Numbered from the stretch's first letter, positions 21,322 to 61,625 are shown. The stretch: DNA of 64,000 bases from Anolis sagrei (GCF_037176765.1 NC_090025.1:93765006-93829005); one strand, 5' to 3'. Notes: generated from the sequence alone by a model not told the origin. Numbers and translations are program-made.

Positions 21322-22086
21322 TTTCCTGACAAAATTCTATCAGCCTGCGTCTTGTTTCATTTTGTTGTCCCAGACCATGCTTGCCTGTGATCCCAGTTGT
21401 CATTTGACTTCCCACCTTGGCATTCCAGTCTCCTGTAATGAAAATAATGTCTCTTTTTGGTGTATTATACAGTAGGTCCTGCAGATCCTCATAGAACTGA
21501 TCTACTTCTGCTTCATCAGCAGCTGTGGTTGCGGCATATATTTGGATTACTGTGATGTTAAAAGGCTTTCCTTGCACTCGAATGGAGATCATTCTGTCAT
21601 TTTTTGGATTGTATCCAAGCACTGCTTTAGCAACTTTCCTATCAATTATGAAGGCTACTACATTTCTTCAGTGTTCCTCTTGTCCGCAGTAGATCTGGTG
21701 ATCACCAGAAGTGAAGTCATAGAATCATAGAGTTGGAAGAGACCTCATGAGCCATCCAGTCCAACCCCTGCCTAGAAGCAGGAATGTTGCATTCAAAGCA
21801 CCCCTGACAGATGGCCATCCAGCCTGTTTAAAAGCTTCCGAAAAAGGAGCCTCCACCACACTCAGGGGCAGAGAGTTCCACTGCTGAATGGCTCTCACAG
21901 GAAGTTCTTCCTAATGTTCAGATGGAATCTCCTTTCTTGTAGTTTGAAGCCAAGTGGCCCATTCTAGTCCATTTCAGTTCGCTGACTCCCAGAATGTCTA
22001 TCTTTAGTCTTGACATCTCATCAATAATGACATCCCGTTTGCCCTGGCTCATAGATCTTACATTCCAGGTTCCTGGGTTGCAGCTA
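21322..22086 (-). mobile_element. BovB (RTE) LINE, inverted 5' portion: endonuclease
   Basis: On the minus strand, GTWNVRSMSQGKRDVIIDEM and DILGVSELKW start the BovB endonuclease. DRMISIRVQGKPFNITVIQI, VDQFYEDLQDLL and FITGDWNAKVGSQ follow. The catalytic GDWNAKVG segment is present. A CR1 fragment interrupts it at 21719-21957. It is joined head-to-head to the plus-strand 3' part at about 22087. Confidence 0.85.
21719..21957 (-). mobile_element. CR1 3' fragment inside BovB
   Basis: On the minus strand it ends with the CR1 signature 'atggctcatgaggtctcttc' and 'gattctatgac'. BovB sequence resumes on both sides, so CR1 came later. Confidence 0.85.
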
Positions 22087-22960
22087 AACATAAAAAACCC
22101 AATATTATGGCAACAAGAATTATTGATAACTGGCAAATAGAGGGAGAAAACATGGAGGCAGTGACAGACTTTGTATTTCTAGTTGCAAAGATGACTGCAG
22201 ACGCAGACTGCAGCCAGGAAATCAGGAGATGCTTACTTCTTGGGAGGAGAGCAATGACGAATCTCAATAAAATAGTGAAGAGTAGAGACATCACACTGGC
22301 AACGAAGAACCGCATAGTTAAAGCAATGGTATTCCCCATAGTCACCTACGGATGTGAGAGCTGGACTATAAGGAAGGCTGAGCAAAGGAAGATAGATGCT
22401 TTTGAATTGTGGTGTTGGAGGAAAGTTCTGAGAGTGCCTTAGACCACGAGAAGATCCAACCAGTCCATAGTTCAGGAAATAAAGCCCGACTGCTCACTGG
22501 AGGGAAGGATATTAGAGGCAAAGATGAAGTATTTTGGCTACATCATAAGAAAGGAAAGCTTAGAGAAGACAATGATGCTGGGGAAAATGGAAGAAAAAAG
22601 GAAGAGGGGCCAGCCAAGGGCAAGATGGATGGATCATAGAATCAAAGACTTGGAAGAGACCTCATGGGCCATCCAGTCCAACCCCCTGCCAAGAAGCAGG
22701 AATATTGGATTCAAATCACCCCTGACAGATGGCCATCCAGCCTCTGTTTAAAAGCCTCCAAAGAAGGAGCCTCCACCACACTCTGGGGCAGAGAGTTCCA
22801 CTGCTGAATGGCTCTCACAGTCAGGAAGTTCTTCCTCATGGTATCCTTGAAGTGACTGGATTGACCTTGAAGGAGCTAGGGGTGGTGACAGCCAACAGGG
22901 AGCTCTGGCTTGGGCTGGTTCATGAGGTCACGAAGTTAGAAGCGACTGAAAAAATGAACA
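22087..22960 (+). mobile_element. BovB (RTE) LINE, 3' portion
   Basis: The translation includes NWQIEGENMEAVTDFVFLVA, IVKAMVFPIVTYGCESWTIR and DAFELWCWRKVLRVP, the C-terminal region of BovB reverse transcriptase. After a CR1 interruption it ends 'tttgaccttgaaggagctag' and 'aagcgactgaaaaaatgaac'. The ORF is broken. Confidence 0.87.
22636..22838 (-). mobile_element. CR1 3' fragment inside BovB
   Basis: It shows the CR1 3' end on the minus strand (tgggccatccagtccaaccc on the plus strand). BovB 'caagatggatgg' continues with 'tatccttgaagtgactgg' after it. Confidence 0.85.
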
Positions 22961-22984
22961 ATACACACGCACACCTTATATATG

Positions 22985-23614
22985 CCTTATTAGACATTAT
23001 TCGGTATACGTATCATGTGTAATAGGCATTTGCACGGATTCGCATTGGTTGGTTCCCTTCGGCCACTCCAGCTTGTTTGGAGGGTCATAACGGTAAGGGC
23101 TCAACCGCCATGTTTTTTTCTGCTCAAAATGTCCCATTTGGGAGCACGTGGCGAATTCTTCCTTAAGCCCGTTGCTCAATCCCAGGCTCCTTTGAAAGGA
23201 AGATGGGAAAGGGTCCCAGGAAGGATGCTTCCTTAACCCCATTACTCAAATCCAGACTCCTAGAAAGGAAGAAAGAAAAGGAGCCCAGGAAGGATGTTTC
23301 CTTAACCCTGTTCCTCAAGCCCAGGCCCTCTTGAAAGGAAAGGATCTCAGGAACAGGAAGGGGAGTCTCGTAAGTTCCCTATTCCCACCAATGGGCCAGA
23401 TCCCTCAGCTGCTTAGCCAAAAACAGTTTTTTCCATTAGCCAATTTTCGGAAGGTTCCTGAAAAACGGATCTGGGTACCCAACAAAATTTGGATACCAAA
23501 AACAGATGACCCTCCAGCTGAATTGCACAAGCTTAGTGTGTAAAATGCCTCCTAGAACATAGACAGAATTAAACACTAAACATTTCTTGGAGATCCATGA
23601 AAAACCTTTGCTTC
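22985..23614. repeat. Unassigned repeat with ~80-base internal units
   Basis: 'ccttaaccccattactcaa', 'cttaagcccgttgctcaatc' and 'ccttaaccctgttcctcaag' mark three imperfect tandem units with GGAAGGATG spacers. The edges ('tttgcacggattcgcattgg') resemble other interspersed repeats. No coding signal is seen. Confidence 0.45.
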
Positions 23615-23627
23615 AAATAGGACTCTG

Positions 23628-25789
23628 GATACTTCATTAAAAACGCCATAAGAGCTATTTATTCAAACCAAAGTGCAACGGTAATTGTTAACGGCCTAGA
23701 ATCAGACAAGATCAAAATCCAGAAAGGTGTGAGACAGGGCTGTCCCCTGTCCCCACTTTTATTCATATTAGTATTGGAGATTCTGTTGGAAGACCTAAGA
23801 GAAGACAAAGAGCTAGAAGGTCTGAAGATCAGCTCGGAGGAGTATAAAGTGTTAGCCTTCACTGACGATGTTGTGTGTATAATAGATAATCCAGCGCAAA
23901 ACACCACTAAATGGATAACCAAGATCGAGACCTTTGGTAAACTGGCAGGAGTTAAAATAAATAGGAACAAAACAAAAATGTTAACAAAAAATGTAACGAA
24001 AAAAGACAAAGACAAAATTTTCGCACACACAGGAATAGAAGTAACAAAAAAAATTAAATACCTAGGTATTGTGATCTCCTCATCGAATAGGAATTTATTC
24101 AAAGAAAATTATGAGAAAGTCTGGACGGAGATTAAAAAAAAATTGGAAAACTGGAAATATCTCAAACTCTCTCTACTAGGTAAAATAGCAGCCATAAAAA
24201 TGAGCGTGCTGCCCAAGCTAATATTCCTATTCCAGATGATCCCAATCATCAAAACGAGCTTATGCTTCAAAACATGGAATAAAGTCATCTTAAAATTCAT
24301 CTGGGATGGGAAAAAACATCGGATAAATTTTCAAAATCTCACTGATGCAAAGCAGAGAGGAGGGCTGGCTATGCCGGACCTACAAGTCTATCACGAAGCG
24401 TCTGCTCTACTTTGGACCAAAACGTGGGCCACCCTGGATCAGAAAAAGTTGCTAACGCTGGAGGGTTACGATATCCGAAGAGGATGGCACGCATACCTGT
24501 GGTATGAAAAAGCGGCCATCGAAAGAAACTTTACAAATCATTATATCAGATCTTCGTTATTGAAAACCTGGAACAAGTACAAAAGTCTGTTTTACAGGAA
24601 AACACCGACATGGATATCACCAGTGGAGGCCCACCACAAAAGAGAAATCCCCAGAAGTAAGTGGCTCAGCTACAAGCAACTGATCATCAAAAATAATGGA
24701 GAATGGCAATTGAGACCGCTAGAAGAACTAAAAAAAGAAGACAAGGGTCTGAGCTGGCTCCATTACCTACAGATTAAAGAACACTTTAAAGTAGATCTAA
24801 AAATGGGCTTTAACGAAACCGACACATGCTGGGATCTTGTGATGAAAAAAGATAAAAAATTGATCAAGATACTATACCAGAAACTACTCGAGTGGAAGAA
24901 CGAAAAGGAGGTGATCAAAGAAAACATGACCAAATGGGCCAAAGACATCGGCCACTCAATACTACTCGACGAGTGGGAGCAAGTCTGGAGAAACAAACTA
25001 AAATTCACAAAAGCAACTAACTTAATAGAGAATTGGTACAAGGTATTTTACAGGTGGCATCTAACACCAATGCAACTGGCTAAATTTAACAAGAAAAATG
25101 ATGGGATATGTTGGAAGTGCAAAAAAGAAAACGGAACCTATTACCACCAATTCTGGCAATGTGGGGAAGTCAAGAAATTTTGGAAGATGGTACACAACCA
25201 TACTCAGAACATTACTCGCTCCAAATTTGATATGAAACCTGAAACTTATCTACTGAACATAACGAACACAAATTTTAAAACAAGCCAAGAAAGAACGCTC
25301 TTTTACTTATCCGCAGCAGCCAGAATCTTAATTGCAAAAAAATGGAAAAACAAGGAGATCCCTAGCAGCAGAGACTGGTTTGAAAAGCTGATAGAATTCA
25401 GGAATCTAGACAATCTCTCGCAAGCCTTAGAAAAAGAAAAAGAAAATAAACAAATAAACTGGAAAGACATTGAAGAATATATTAAGAAACAAAATAAATT
25501 AGATCTATAAGGTGCTACAGCTAAGAATCAGACTTAAGAAGGTTAAAGAAGAACAGATTTAAGGACAAGATGATACTTTCCTGCAGACTGAACGGGAGTC
25601 CGACTACTATCCTTACCCCCTTACCCCATCCCTAGACCCCCCCTCTTCTCCCTTTCCTCTTTCCCTCCCCATCTCACTCCTCTCCCACACTACTTGCCGA
25701 TTTCCCACCCTTTCTATCCAGCATATTGTTCCCACTCTTTCACTGTATTAAGAAAAAACCCAAAAAAACTAATAAAAATAAAAAAAAAT
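23628..25789 (+). mobile_element. 5'-truncated L1 LINE with uninterrupted ORF2 end
   Basis: One frame runs open to the stop at 25510 and reads VRQGCPLSPLLFILVLEILL, AFTDDV (the RT catalytic box, usually FADD), KYLGIVISS, NWKYLKLSLLGKIAAIKM and the CWKCKKENGTYYHQFWQC zinc-knuckle region. It has a 3' UTR, a short A-rich tail (aaaaataaaaaaaaataa), and a perfect 13-base target duplication AAATAGGACTCTG (23615-23627 and 25790-25802). The 5' end is truncated within the RT domain. The open frame of about 625 codons points to a recent insertion. Confidence 0.93.
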
Positions 25790-26337
25790 AAATAGGACTC
25801 TGCGGTGGAAATGGTTTGGGAACCCCTGAGAAAGAGAATACAAAAGGGACAATAAGTCTTCTACCAAACTGTTTGAAATCATCATGTCTTCCATGTCAAG
25901 CAGCCTCCATCCTACAGCTATACTGCTGTCCGCATATGTTTTCCCTGCTTTCAAGGCGTTGCAAACTCTTAAAATGTTTTGATGACAAAATACAGCAGTT
26001 TTCTGAATTGTGAGGCAAGACTAAGCAAGACATATAACACTTTAGTAACTGGTTAAAAAATTATTTAAACACATATTGAATTATCTCAGTAGGCAAATAT
26101 TATCAAACCTTTTAGCATTATGGTGCTAAACAATGTATGTAACATAGTAATTCAATATAGCCGTTTTCTAACTTTTGAACGCCTGAATGCAGTACTATTT
26201 CGCAAATTGGGGAAACCTTTCCAGGTTGTTGCTTTCAGCCATTTTTTAAATATCAAAGAATGCCTTTGTTCACAAGTTGGAAGGCACAGCAACAGATGAG
26301 GAGTCTGGGGTTTCAGAGGCACTAAGTCCATGATGGC

Positions 26338-26696
26338 GAACCTATGACACGTGTGTCAGCACTGACATGCGTAGCCATTTTTGATGACACACGGTCGCAT
26401 GCGGCCGCATACAGAGAAGATGGGGCCGCATCCCAAGAAGGACATTTCATCCTCGGCTCCTACACCAGCATTTTTCTATAATGCTGAGATATATGGCATT
26501 ATAGAAAAAGCAGGTAAGTTAAATAATTAGTTTTGGTTTATTAAATACAGTTATATATTACAATAATATATTTTTGTTATTAAACTATAAATATCATGAA
26601 ATTATGTTTTTTTCTCCAAGTGACACCCCACCCGAGTTATGCTAGTTTTTTTTGGCAAGTATTGACACACCAAGCTCAAAAGATTGCCCATCATTG
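26338..26696. mobile_element. Non-autonomous hAT in unit A, empty site in unit B
   Basis: Ends CCATGATGGCGAACC and the inverse ..GGGCAATC/CATCATTG are flanked by a perfect 8-base duplication CACTAAGT (26330-26337 and 26697-26704). Unit B has a single CACTAAGT (about 6774-6781) in the same context. It has no ORF. Confidence 0.9.
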
Positions 26697-27105
26697 CACT
26701 AAGTGAAGCTGAACATGGACCACTGGCCTGGATTCATGATTCAGGAAGGCCGCTCTCTATTACAAATAGAAAACCTGATGGATTCACCTCTCTACAATCA
26801 ATGTAATTTTTAGCTATAGTTTTTCCTACATGTGGTCTAACTGGTCTGCTTTAGGTATCTTCTCATGAAGGTAGACCTGGTTAACTGAGTCTCAAGACTG
26901 GATGACCATTATTTACTGATGTCTCATGCTAATTCTGTTTGCCTACTCTTTTTCAGAGCGGGTACAGTCTTCCATATTTGTGGATTTCATGGTTGTAAAT
27001 TTGATTAATATGGTCCCAAGTAAGATTTAGGTTCCCCAATACAATTCTATGATCAATGTCTCCAGGCCAATGGCCATAGTTCTGCTAGAGGACCTAGAGA
27101 TTCTT

Positions 27106-28915
27106 ATTATTTATTTAAAATATTTATATTCCGCCCTTTTCACCCTGAAGGGGACTCAGGGCAGAGTACAGCATATACACGGCAAACATTCAATGCCAGG
27201 ACACAGATTCACATACAATACATAAACATTAAAAAAATGTCAAAATATTAAAATACACCATTTAAAACTGTCCTAGCCAAATCAAATCCAATTGGCCCTG
27301 TCACCTTTCCCACTGCCGCTTCATTGCCCTGTCCCGAAAGCTTGGTCCCACAAACAAGTTTTTACTATCCTTCTAAAGGACAGGAGGGAGGGGGCCGACC
27401 TGATCTCACCAGGAAGGGAGTTCCATAGCCGGGGAGCAATCACCGAGAAGGCCCTGTCTCTCATCCCCACCAATCGTGCCTGTGACAATGGTGGGAGCTC
27501 CCCAGAGGATCTTACTCTCCGTGATGGTCCATTAGGGGGAGATGCCTTCGGATAGGTAATTTGGGCTGGGGCCGTTTAGGGCTTTATAGGCCAAGCCAGC
27601 ACTTTGAATTGTGCCTGGTAGCAAACTGGCAGCCAGTGAAGCTGGTGTAACATGGGAGTTGTATGCTCCCTGTATGCCGCCCCAGTTATTAACCTGGCTG
27701 CCTCTCGTTGGACTATTTGAAGCAGGGGTCCCCAAACTAAGGCCCGCGGGCCACATGCGGCCCGCCAAGGGCATTTATCCGTCCCTCGCGGCCTGGCCTG
27801 GCTTGACGCAAAGCCCCTGGCTGCTTGCAAGGCACAATTCCCTCACCTGCCTCGCGCTGCCTGTCAGGTCTCTTCCCGGGAGGTGAATTCAAATGGAGGC
27901 CGAGGCCTGGCAGGCCCTCCTTCTCGGGCGCTGCTCTCCCCTCTCCACCAGGATGTGAGCTTACAAGGCCGCCTCCCTTTCCCTCTCCCATCCTCTTGTG
28001 CAAAACACACCGGTTCCACGTAGCAGAACCAGCCCAGGCTCCTGGGGCTGAGGAGGAAGGGAGAAGAAGGCAGGAAAGGCCCAGCGAGGAATTCTGAGGT
28101 GGGTTCTTGTCTTGGTTTTATCTGAGTCCACACTGCCATATATTCCAGTTCAAAGCAGATATGGTGGGATTTTCTGACTTGATATTCTGGGTTATACGGT
28201 TGTGTGGAAGGGCACCCAGGTCCACACATCTCTATATCCCAGAATACCAAGGCAGAAAATCCCACCATATCTGCTTTGAGCTGGGTTATCTGAGGCAAGG
28301 GAGGCTACACCGCACTTCCTGTTCTCGCATGAAGCCCTCGCCACTTCCATTGCTTGCCAGGCCCGACTGGCAGCGTGAGGCAAGTGAGGGGATTGGGCCT
28401 TGCAAGCGGCGAGGGGCTTTGTGCGAGGCCAGGCTGCGCAGTGCAGCCTCCCTTGCCCAGCTTGCATGATGGGCAGCGCGAGGTAGGTAAGTTGCACCGC
28501 GTGGTCTAGCCTCGTGCAAAGCCCCTCGCTGTTTGCAAGGCCCAATCCCCTCACTTGACTCGCGCTGCCAGTCGGGCCTGGCAAGCAATGGAAGCGGCGA
28601 GAGCTTCGTGTGACTGGCAGCGTGAGGCAAATGAGGGGATTGGGCCTTGTGAGGGAATTTGCACAAGGCCAGGCTGCACAGTGCAGCCTCCCTTGCCCGG
28701 CTCACACGATGGTGTGGCTCTCCAATGGTCTGAGGGACAGTAATCTGGCCCCCTGTTGAAAAAGTTTGAGGACCCCTGATTTGAAACTTCCGAGCAGTCT
28801 TCAAAGGCAACCCCACGTAGAGTGCGTTGCAGTAGTCTATTCTAGATGTAACGAGAGTGTGGACCACCATGGCCAAGTCTGACTTCCCAAGGTACGGGCG
28901 CAGCTGGCACACAAG
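27106..28915 (-). mobile_element. L2-like LINE, interrupted by a hAT
   Basis: On the minus strand: MCQLRPYLGKSDLAMVVHTL, SRIDYCNALYVGLPLKTARK, then after the hAT YREHTTPMLHQLHWLPVCYQ. These are L2-group reverse transcriptase C-terminal segments. It is absent from unit B. The ORF is broken. Confidence 0.8.
27723..28778. mobile_element. hAT element inside L2-like LINE
   Basis: It begins CAGGGGTCCCCAAACT and ends AAGTTTGAGGACCCCTG. Flanks ATTTGAAG (27715-27722) and ATTTGAAA (28779-28786) match at 7 of 8. The interior has GC-rich inverted and tandem copies of 'gcctcccttgcccagctt'-type sequence and a nested 'cacactgccatat' MITE (about 28120-28290). It has no transposase. Confidence 0.85.
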
Positions 28916-29033
28916 TTTTAATACCTCTCTAGGAATCTCTTAAAAGTTTTTTCAACATTATGTATTTTTTTCCACTTTCATATGGGATCTGTGTCCTTAA
29001 GTGCCACAAAGTAAAGGCTTGAGTGTATACTCA

Positions 29034-29039
29034 TTTAAT
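29034..29039 (-). terminator. Poly(A) signal ATTAAA after exon 14A
   Basis: ATTAAA on the minus strand is about 90 bases after the exon 14A stop. The equivalent position after exon 14B (8232-8237) reads AGTAAA, a weaker variant. Use of either site is inferred. Confidence 0.4.
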
Positions 29040-29127
29040 GGGTTCTGACTTTTCATTCCACACTTAACATTTCAAAAGTGTCTGCATTGTTTTCTCTAGA
29101 AAGTGTATAAAACATTGCTTTGTCTGG

Positions 29128-57692
<28,565 letters not shown>

Positions 57693-58049
57693 CACGCCGC
57701 CCGCCGCAGACTGTGGGAGGAAGACTTCCGCCGCGCTCTTTTTCCGCGCCGCTTCCTCATTGGCTGACGCGGGCTCCAATGACTGCCAGGCTTGGTATTG
57801 CCGCGAGCGCGCCGGCCTGACGTCACCAGGGGCGGGACCTCATAGCAACGTGAAGCATCCTTTCTTGGCATGCTGAGTCAGGTGTTTCTCGGGGGGGGGG
57901 GGGGGGAGGAAAACGATGACGCTGCAGAATTATAGCCCTTTCGACGCCACTTTAACTATCAGAAAGTTACACCGAATGTGCCAAGATTCTGTAACGCAGA
58001 GCCCTGGGGTCTCAAGCAGTGTCAGACCAATATAATTCTACACTGGCAG

Positions 58050-58290
58050 TCAAAGGGCCATTCTACACTGCTATATAAAATTCCAGATTATATGCTTTGA
58101 ACCGGGGCCCCTTCTACACTGCCATATAATCCAGAATTTCAAGGCATAGAAACCACATCTACTTTGAACTGGATTATGTAGGAACCTTTCTAGACAGGCC
58201 CTCTATCCCAGGATCTGATCCCAAGTTTTCTGCTTATCCCATATTATCTGGCAGTACAGATTCATATCATCCAATTTAAAGCAGAAAACC
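58050..58290. mobile_element. Tandem 'cttctacactgccatat' MITE fragments
   Basis: 'gccattctacactgctatat', 'gccccttctacactgccata' and 'tatcccatattatctggcag' show two or three partial copies of the element at 33899, not resolved further. Confidence 0.5.
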
Positions 58291-58309
58291 TGGGATTACT
58301 TCCTGGGAT

Positions 58310-59345
58310 ATACTTAGGCGATCCCTCGTTTTCCAAAGAGGATTGTCTTCCAGTGTTCTTGTGGGTCCGTATGTGGTTGGGGAGCCCGATTCTTGACCTG
58401 CATCTTCTTCCGCAGTGAGGGCATTGGTTTCCAGGTGGAAGGCGGTCTCGGTCGGGGTTGGCTTAATGCGCCTTCCTCTTGGCACGCTTTTCTCTTTTGC
58501 CTTCCATTCGTGCCTCTTCAAATTCTGCAGCACTGCTGGTCACAACTGACCTCCTGCTGGAGCACTCAAGTGCCGGGGCTTCCCTGTTCTCAGTGTCTAT
58601 GCCAGAGTTTTTAAGGTTGGCTTTGAGCCCGTCGTTAAATCTCTTTTCCTGTCCACCAACATTCGGTTTTCCGTTCTTGAGTTTGGAGTAGAGCAACTGC
58701 TTTGGAAGACGGTGGTCGGGCATTTGGACAACGTGGTCGGTCCAGTGGAGTTGATGGCGGAGGACCATTGCTTCAATGCTGGTGGTCTTTGCTTCTTCCA
58801 GCACACTGACGTTTGTCCGCCTGTCTTCCCAAGAGATTTGCAGGATTTTCCAGAGGCAGCACTGATGGAATCATTCCAGGAGTTGCATGTGACGTCTGTA
58901 GACAGTCCACGTCTCACAGGCATATAGCAGGGTTGGGAGGACAATAGCTCTATAAACAAGCACCTTGGTATCCCTACAGATGTCCTGGTGCTCAAACACT
59001 CTCTGCTTCATTCGGAAAAATGCTGCGCTCGCAGAGCTCAGGCGGTGTTGTATTTCGGTGTCGATGTTGACTTTGGTGAAGAGGTGGCTGCCAAGGTAGT
59101 GGAAATGATCAACATTTTCTAATGTTACACTATTAAGCTGTATCACTGGCATTGGAAAGGGGTTGGCTGGTGTCTGCTGGAACAGCACTTTGGTTTTCTC
59201 AATGTTCAATGACAGGCCGAGCTTCTCGTATGCTTCTGCGAAGGTGTTTAGAGTGGCTTGTAGATCTTCTCCTAATGCACACAAACGACGTTGTCATCAG
59301 CATACTGGAGTTCTATAACAGATGTTGTTGTAACCTTGGTTTTGG
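58310..59345 (-). mobile_element. LINE reverse transcriptase end, clade unassigned
   Basis: On the minus strand: LQATLNTFAEAYEKLGLSLN, HFHYLGSHLFTKVNIDTEIQ, IVLPTLLYACETWTVYRRHM, then in other frames RHQLHWTDHVVQMPDHRLPK and QLLYSKLKNGKPNVGGQEKR. This is the C-terminal part of a non-LTR reverse transcriptase. Frame breaks show it is dead. RTE- or R4-related clades are possible. Confidence 0.7.
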
Positions 59346-59365
59346 CTTTCTGGAAGGCCCCAAAT

Positions 59366-59726
59366 CAAGGGTCCACAAACTTTTTAAACAGAGGGCCAGG
59401 TCATAGCCCCACAAACTGTTGGAGGGCCGGATTATAATTTGGGGAATAAATGAATGAATTTCTATGCACATTGCACATATCTTATTTATAGTGCAAAAAA
59501 CACTTTAGAACAATACACTAATTAAAATGAAGAACAATTTTAACAAATATAAGCTTATTAGTATTTCATTGGGAAGTGTGGGTCTACTTTTGGCTGATGG
59601 GATAGGATTGTTGTTGTTGTTGTGTGCTTTCAAGTCATTTCAGACTTAGGTTGACCCTGAGCGAGGGCCGGGTAAATGACCTTGGAGGGCCGTATTTGGG
59701 CCCGGGCCGTAGTTTGAGGACGCCTG
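59366..59726. mobile_element. hAT MITE
   Basis: CAAGGGTCCACAAACTT to AGTTTGAGGACGCCTG, the body matching 46079-46443. Flanks ccccaaat and ccctaagt agree at 6 of 8, so this copy is older. Confidence 0.8.
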
Positions 59727-59937
59727 CCCTAAGTCTACACTGCCAAATAATTAAGTTCAAAGGTGATAATCTAGGGGCCCTTCCACACAACCCTATATCC
59801 CAGAATATCAAGGCAGAAAATCCCACATCTGAGTGTGGACTCATATAATCCAGGTCAAACAGTCTATCTTGCTTTTTCTTTGTCAGTGTTGATGTGGAGA
59901 GTATCTGGTTTGCCCACCCTGGAACATGCAACATATC

Positions 59938-60232
59938 TGGGTTGTTGTAGGTTTTTTCGGGCTATATGGCCATGGTCTTGAGGCATTCTCTCCTGACGTT
60001 TCGCCTGCATCTATGGCAAGCATCCTCAGAGGTAGTGAGGTCTGTTGGAACTAGGCAAAAAGGTTTATATCTCTGTGGAATGACCAAGGTGAGACAACGG
60101 ACTCTTGTCTGCTGGAGCTAGGTGTGAATGTTTCAACTGACCACCTTGATTAGCATACAATGGCCTGACTGTGCCTGGGGCAAACTTTTGTTGAGTGTTA
60201 ATTAGATGTCCTTGTGTTGTGATGCAACATAT
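59938..60232 (-). mobile_element. Penelope-like terminal repeat
   Basis: Reverse orientation, with 'tcgggctatatggccatggt', 'cctgacgtttcgcctgcatc' and 'tttcaactgaccaccttgat'. No coding part remains. Confidence 0.8.
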
Positions 60233-60329
60233 CATTGCCCTTCTTTAAGGGTACCTTTCAAATCTATGATACTATATATCTCTCTGTGTGTGAATCATAT
60301 CTATCTCTATATCTATGGCTGGATGGCTC

Positions 60330-61625
60330 TTTGTCAGGAGGACTTTGATTACGTTTTCTTGCCCTGATGAAGGGAGTTGGATTGGATGGCCTTAAGTATT
60401 TTCTGTTGATCATGGGGGTTCTGTGTGGGAAGTTTGCCCCAATTCTATTGTTCGTGAGGTTCAGAATGCTCTTTGATTGTAAGTGAACTGTGAATCCCAG
60501 TGACTACAACTCCCAAATGTCAAGGTCTGTTTTCCCCAAACTCCATCTGTGTTCATATTTGGGCATATGGAATATTCGTGCCAAGTTTGGTCCAGATCCA
60601 TCATTGTTTGAGTCCACAGTGCTCTCTGGATGGAGGTGAACTACAATTCCCAAACTCAAGGTCAATACACACTAAACCCTTCCAGTATTTTCTGTTGGTC
60701 ATGGGTGGCCTGTGTACTAAGTTTGGTTCAATTCCATCGTTGGTGGAGCTCTGAATGCTCTTTGATTGTAGGTGAACTATAAATCCCAGCAACTACAACT
60801 CCCAAATGACAAAATCATTTTTTTTTTTGAGTGATGGTCACTCCTTGTGTTGTGAGACGTTTTGTTGCCACGATACACCTAACAACCCAATGTTTGTCCT
60901 TCACTCAAAAAAAAAAAAAGATTTTGTCATTTGAAACTTGTAGTTGCTGGGATTTATAGTTCACCTACAATCAATACTAGAGACAAAGTTGAAGTACTTT
61001 GGCCACATCATGAGGAGACAGGAAAGCCTAGAGAAGACAATTATGCTGGGGAAAGTGGAAGGTAAAAGGAAGAGGGGCCGACCAAGGGCAAGATGGATGG
61101 ATGGCATCCTTGAAGTGACTGGACTGACCTTGAAGGAGCTGGGGGTGGTGACGGCCGACAGGGAGCTCTGATGTGGGCTGGTCCTTGAGATCATGAAGAG
61201 TCGGAGACGACTGAACGAATGAACAACAACAACACAATCAAAGAGTATTCTGAACCCCACCAACGATGAAATTGAACCAAACTTGGCACACAGTTCTCCC
61301 ATGACCAACAGAAAATACTGGAAGGGTTTGGTGGGCAGTGTGGCTTTGGAGTTGTAGTTCACCTACATCCAGAGATCACTGTGGACTCAAACAATGATGG
61401 ATCTGGACCAAACTCTACATGAATACTCAATATGCCCAAATGTGAACACTGGTGTAGTTTGGAGAAAATAGAATCTTGACATTTGGGAGTTGTCGTTCCT
61501 GGGATTTGTAGTTCACATACAATCACAGAGCATTCTGAACCCCACTAAGGATAGAATTGGGCCAAACCTCCCACACAGAACCCCCATGTGAGCCACAGCA
61601 ACACGTGGCAGGGGATTGCTAGTAT
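60330..61625. mobile_element. SPIN-interior-type repeat with BovB insertion
   Basis: 'gggagttgtagttgctggga'-type units as in 3597-6196, in both orientations, end near 'cacagcaacacgtggcaggg' and a TA-rich edge. Probably the same composite family as 10111-14573. A BovB 3' end interrupts it. Confidence 0.5.
60975..61236 (+). mobile_element. BovB LINE 3' end
   Basis: 'ttgaagtactttggccacat', RRQESLEKTIMLGKVEGKRK and 'actgaccttgaaggagctgg' match the BovB 3' part at 22.5-22.95 kb. It ends 'gaatgaacaacaacaaca'. A short ACAATCA repeat on both sides may be the target duplication. Confidence 0.8.

Larger units (their letters stand above)
19926..25828. mobile_element. Spacer between duplicated units, bounded by hAT-like ends
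   Basis: The perfect 14-base inverted termini CAGGGGTTCCCAAA (19926-19939) and TTTGGGAACCCCTG (25815-25828) lie almost at the inner edges of units B and A. The 8-base flanks (caccagag, agaaagag) match poorly. The interval is filled by a 'gtataagac' repeat, BovB, CR1 and L1 insertions. It may be one interrupted hAT, or the ends of two different copies joined by recombination. Confidence 0.5.

Noticed and set aside
23729-25510. 593-codon frame as a host gene
   Set aside because: It is L1 ORF2 with RT and zinc-knuckle motifs, an A-rich tail and a target duplication.
57693-57779. Longer Artemis N-terminus from the open frame upstream of exon 1
   Set aside because: There is no in-frame ATG there, and the conserved start MSSF with active-site numbering equal to human is at 57692.
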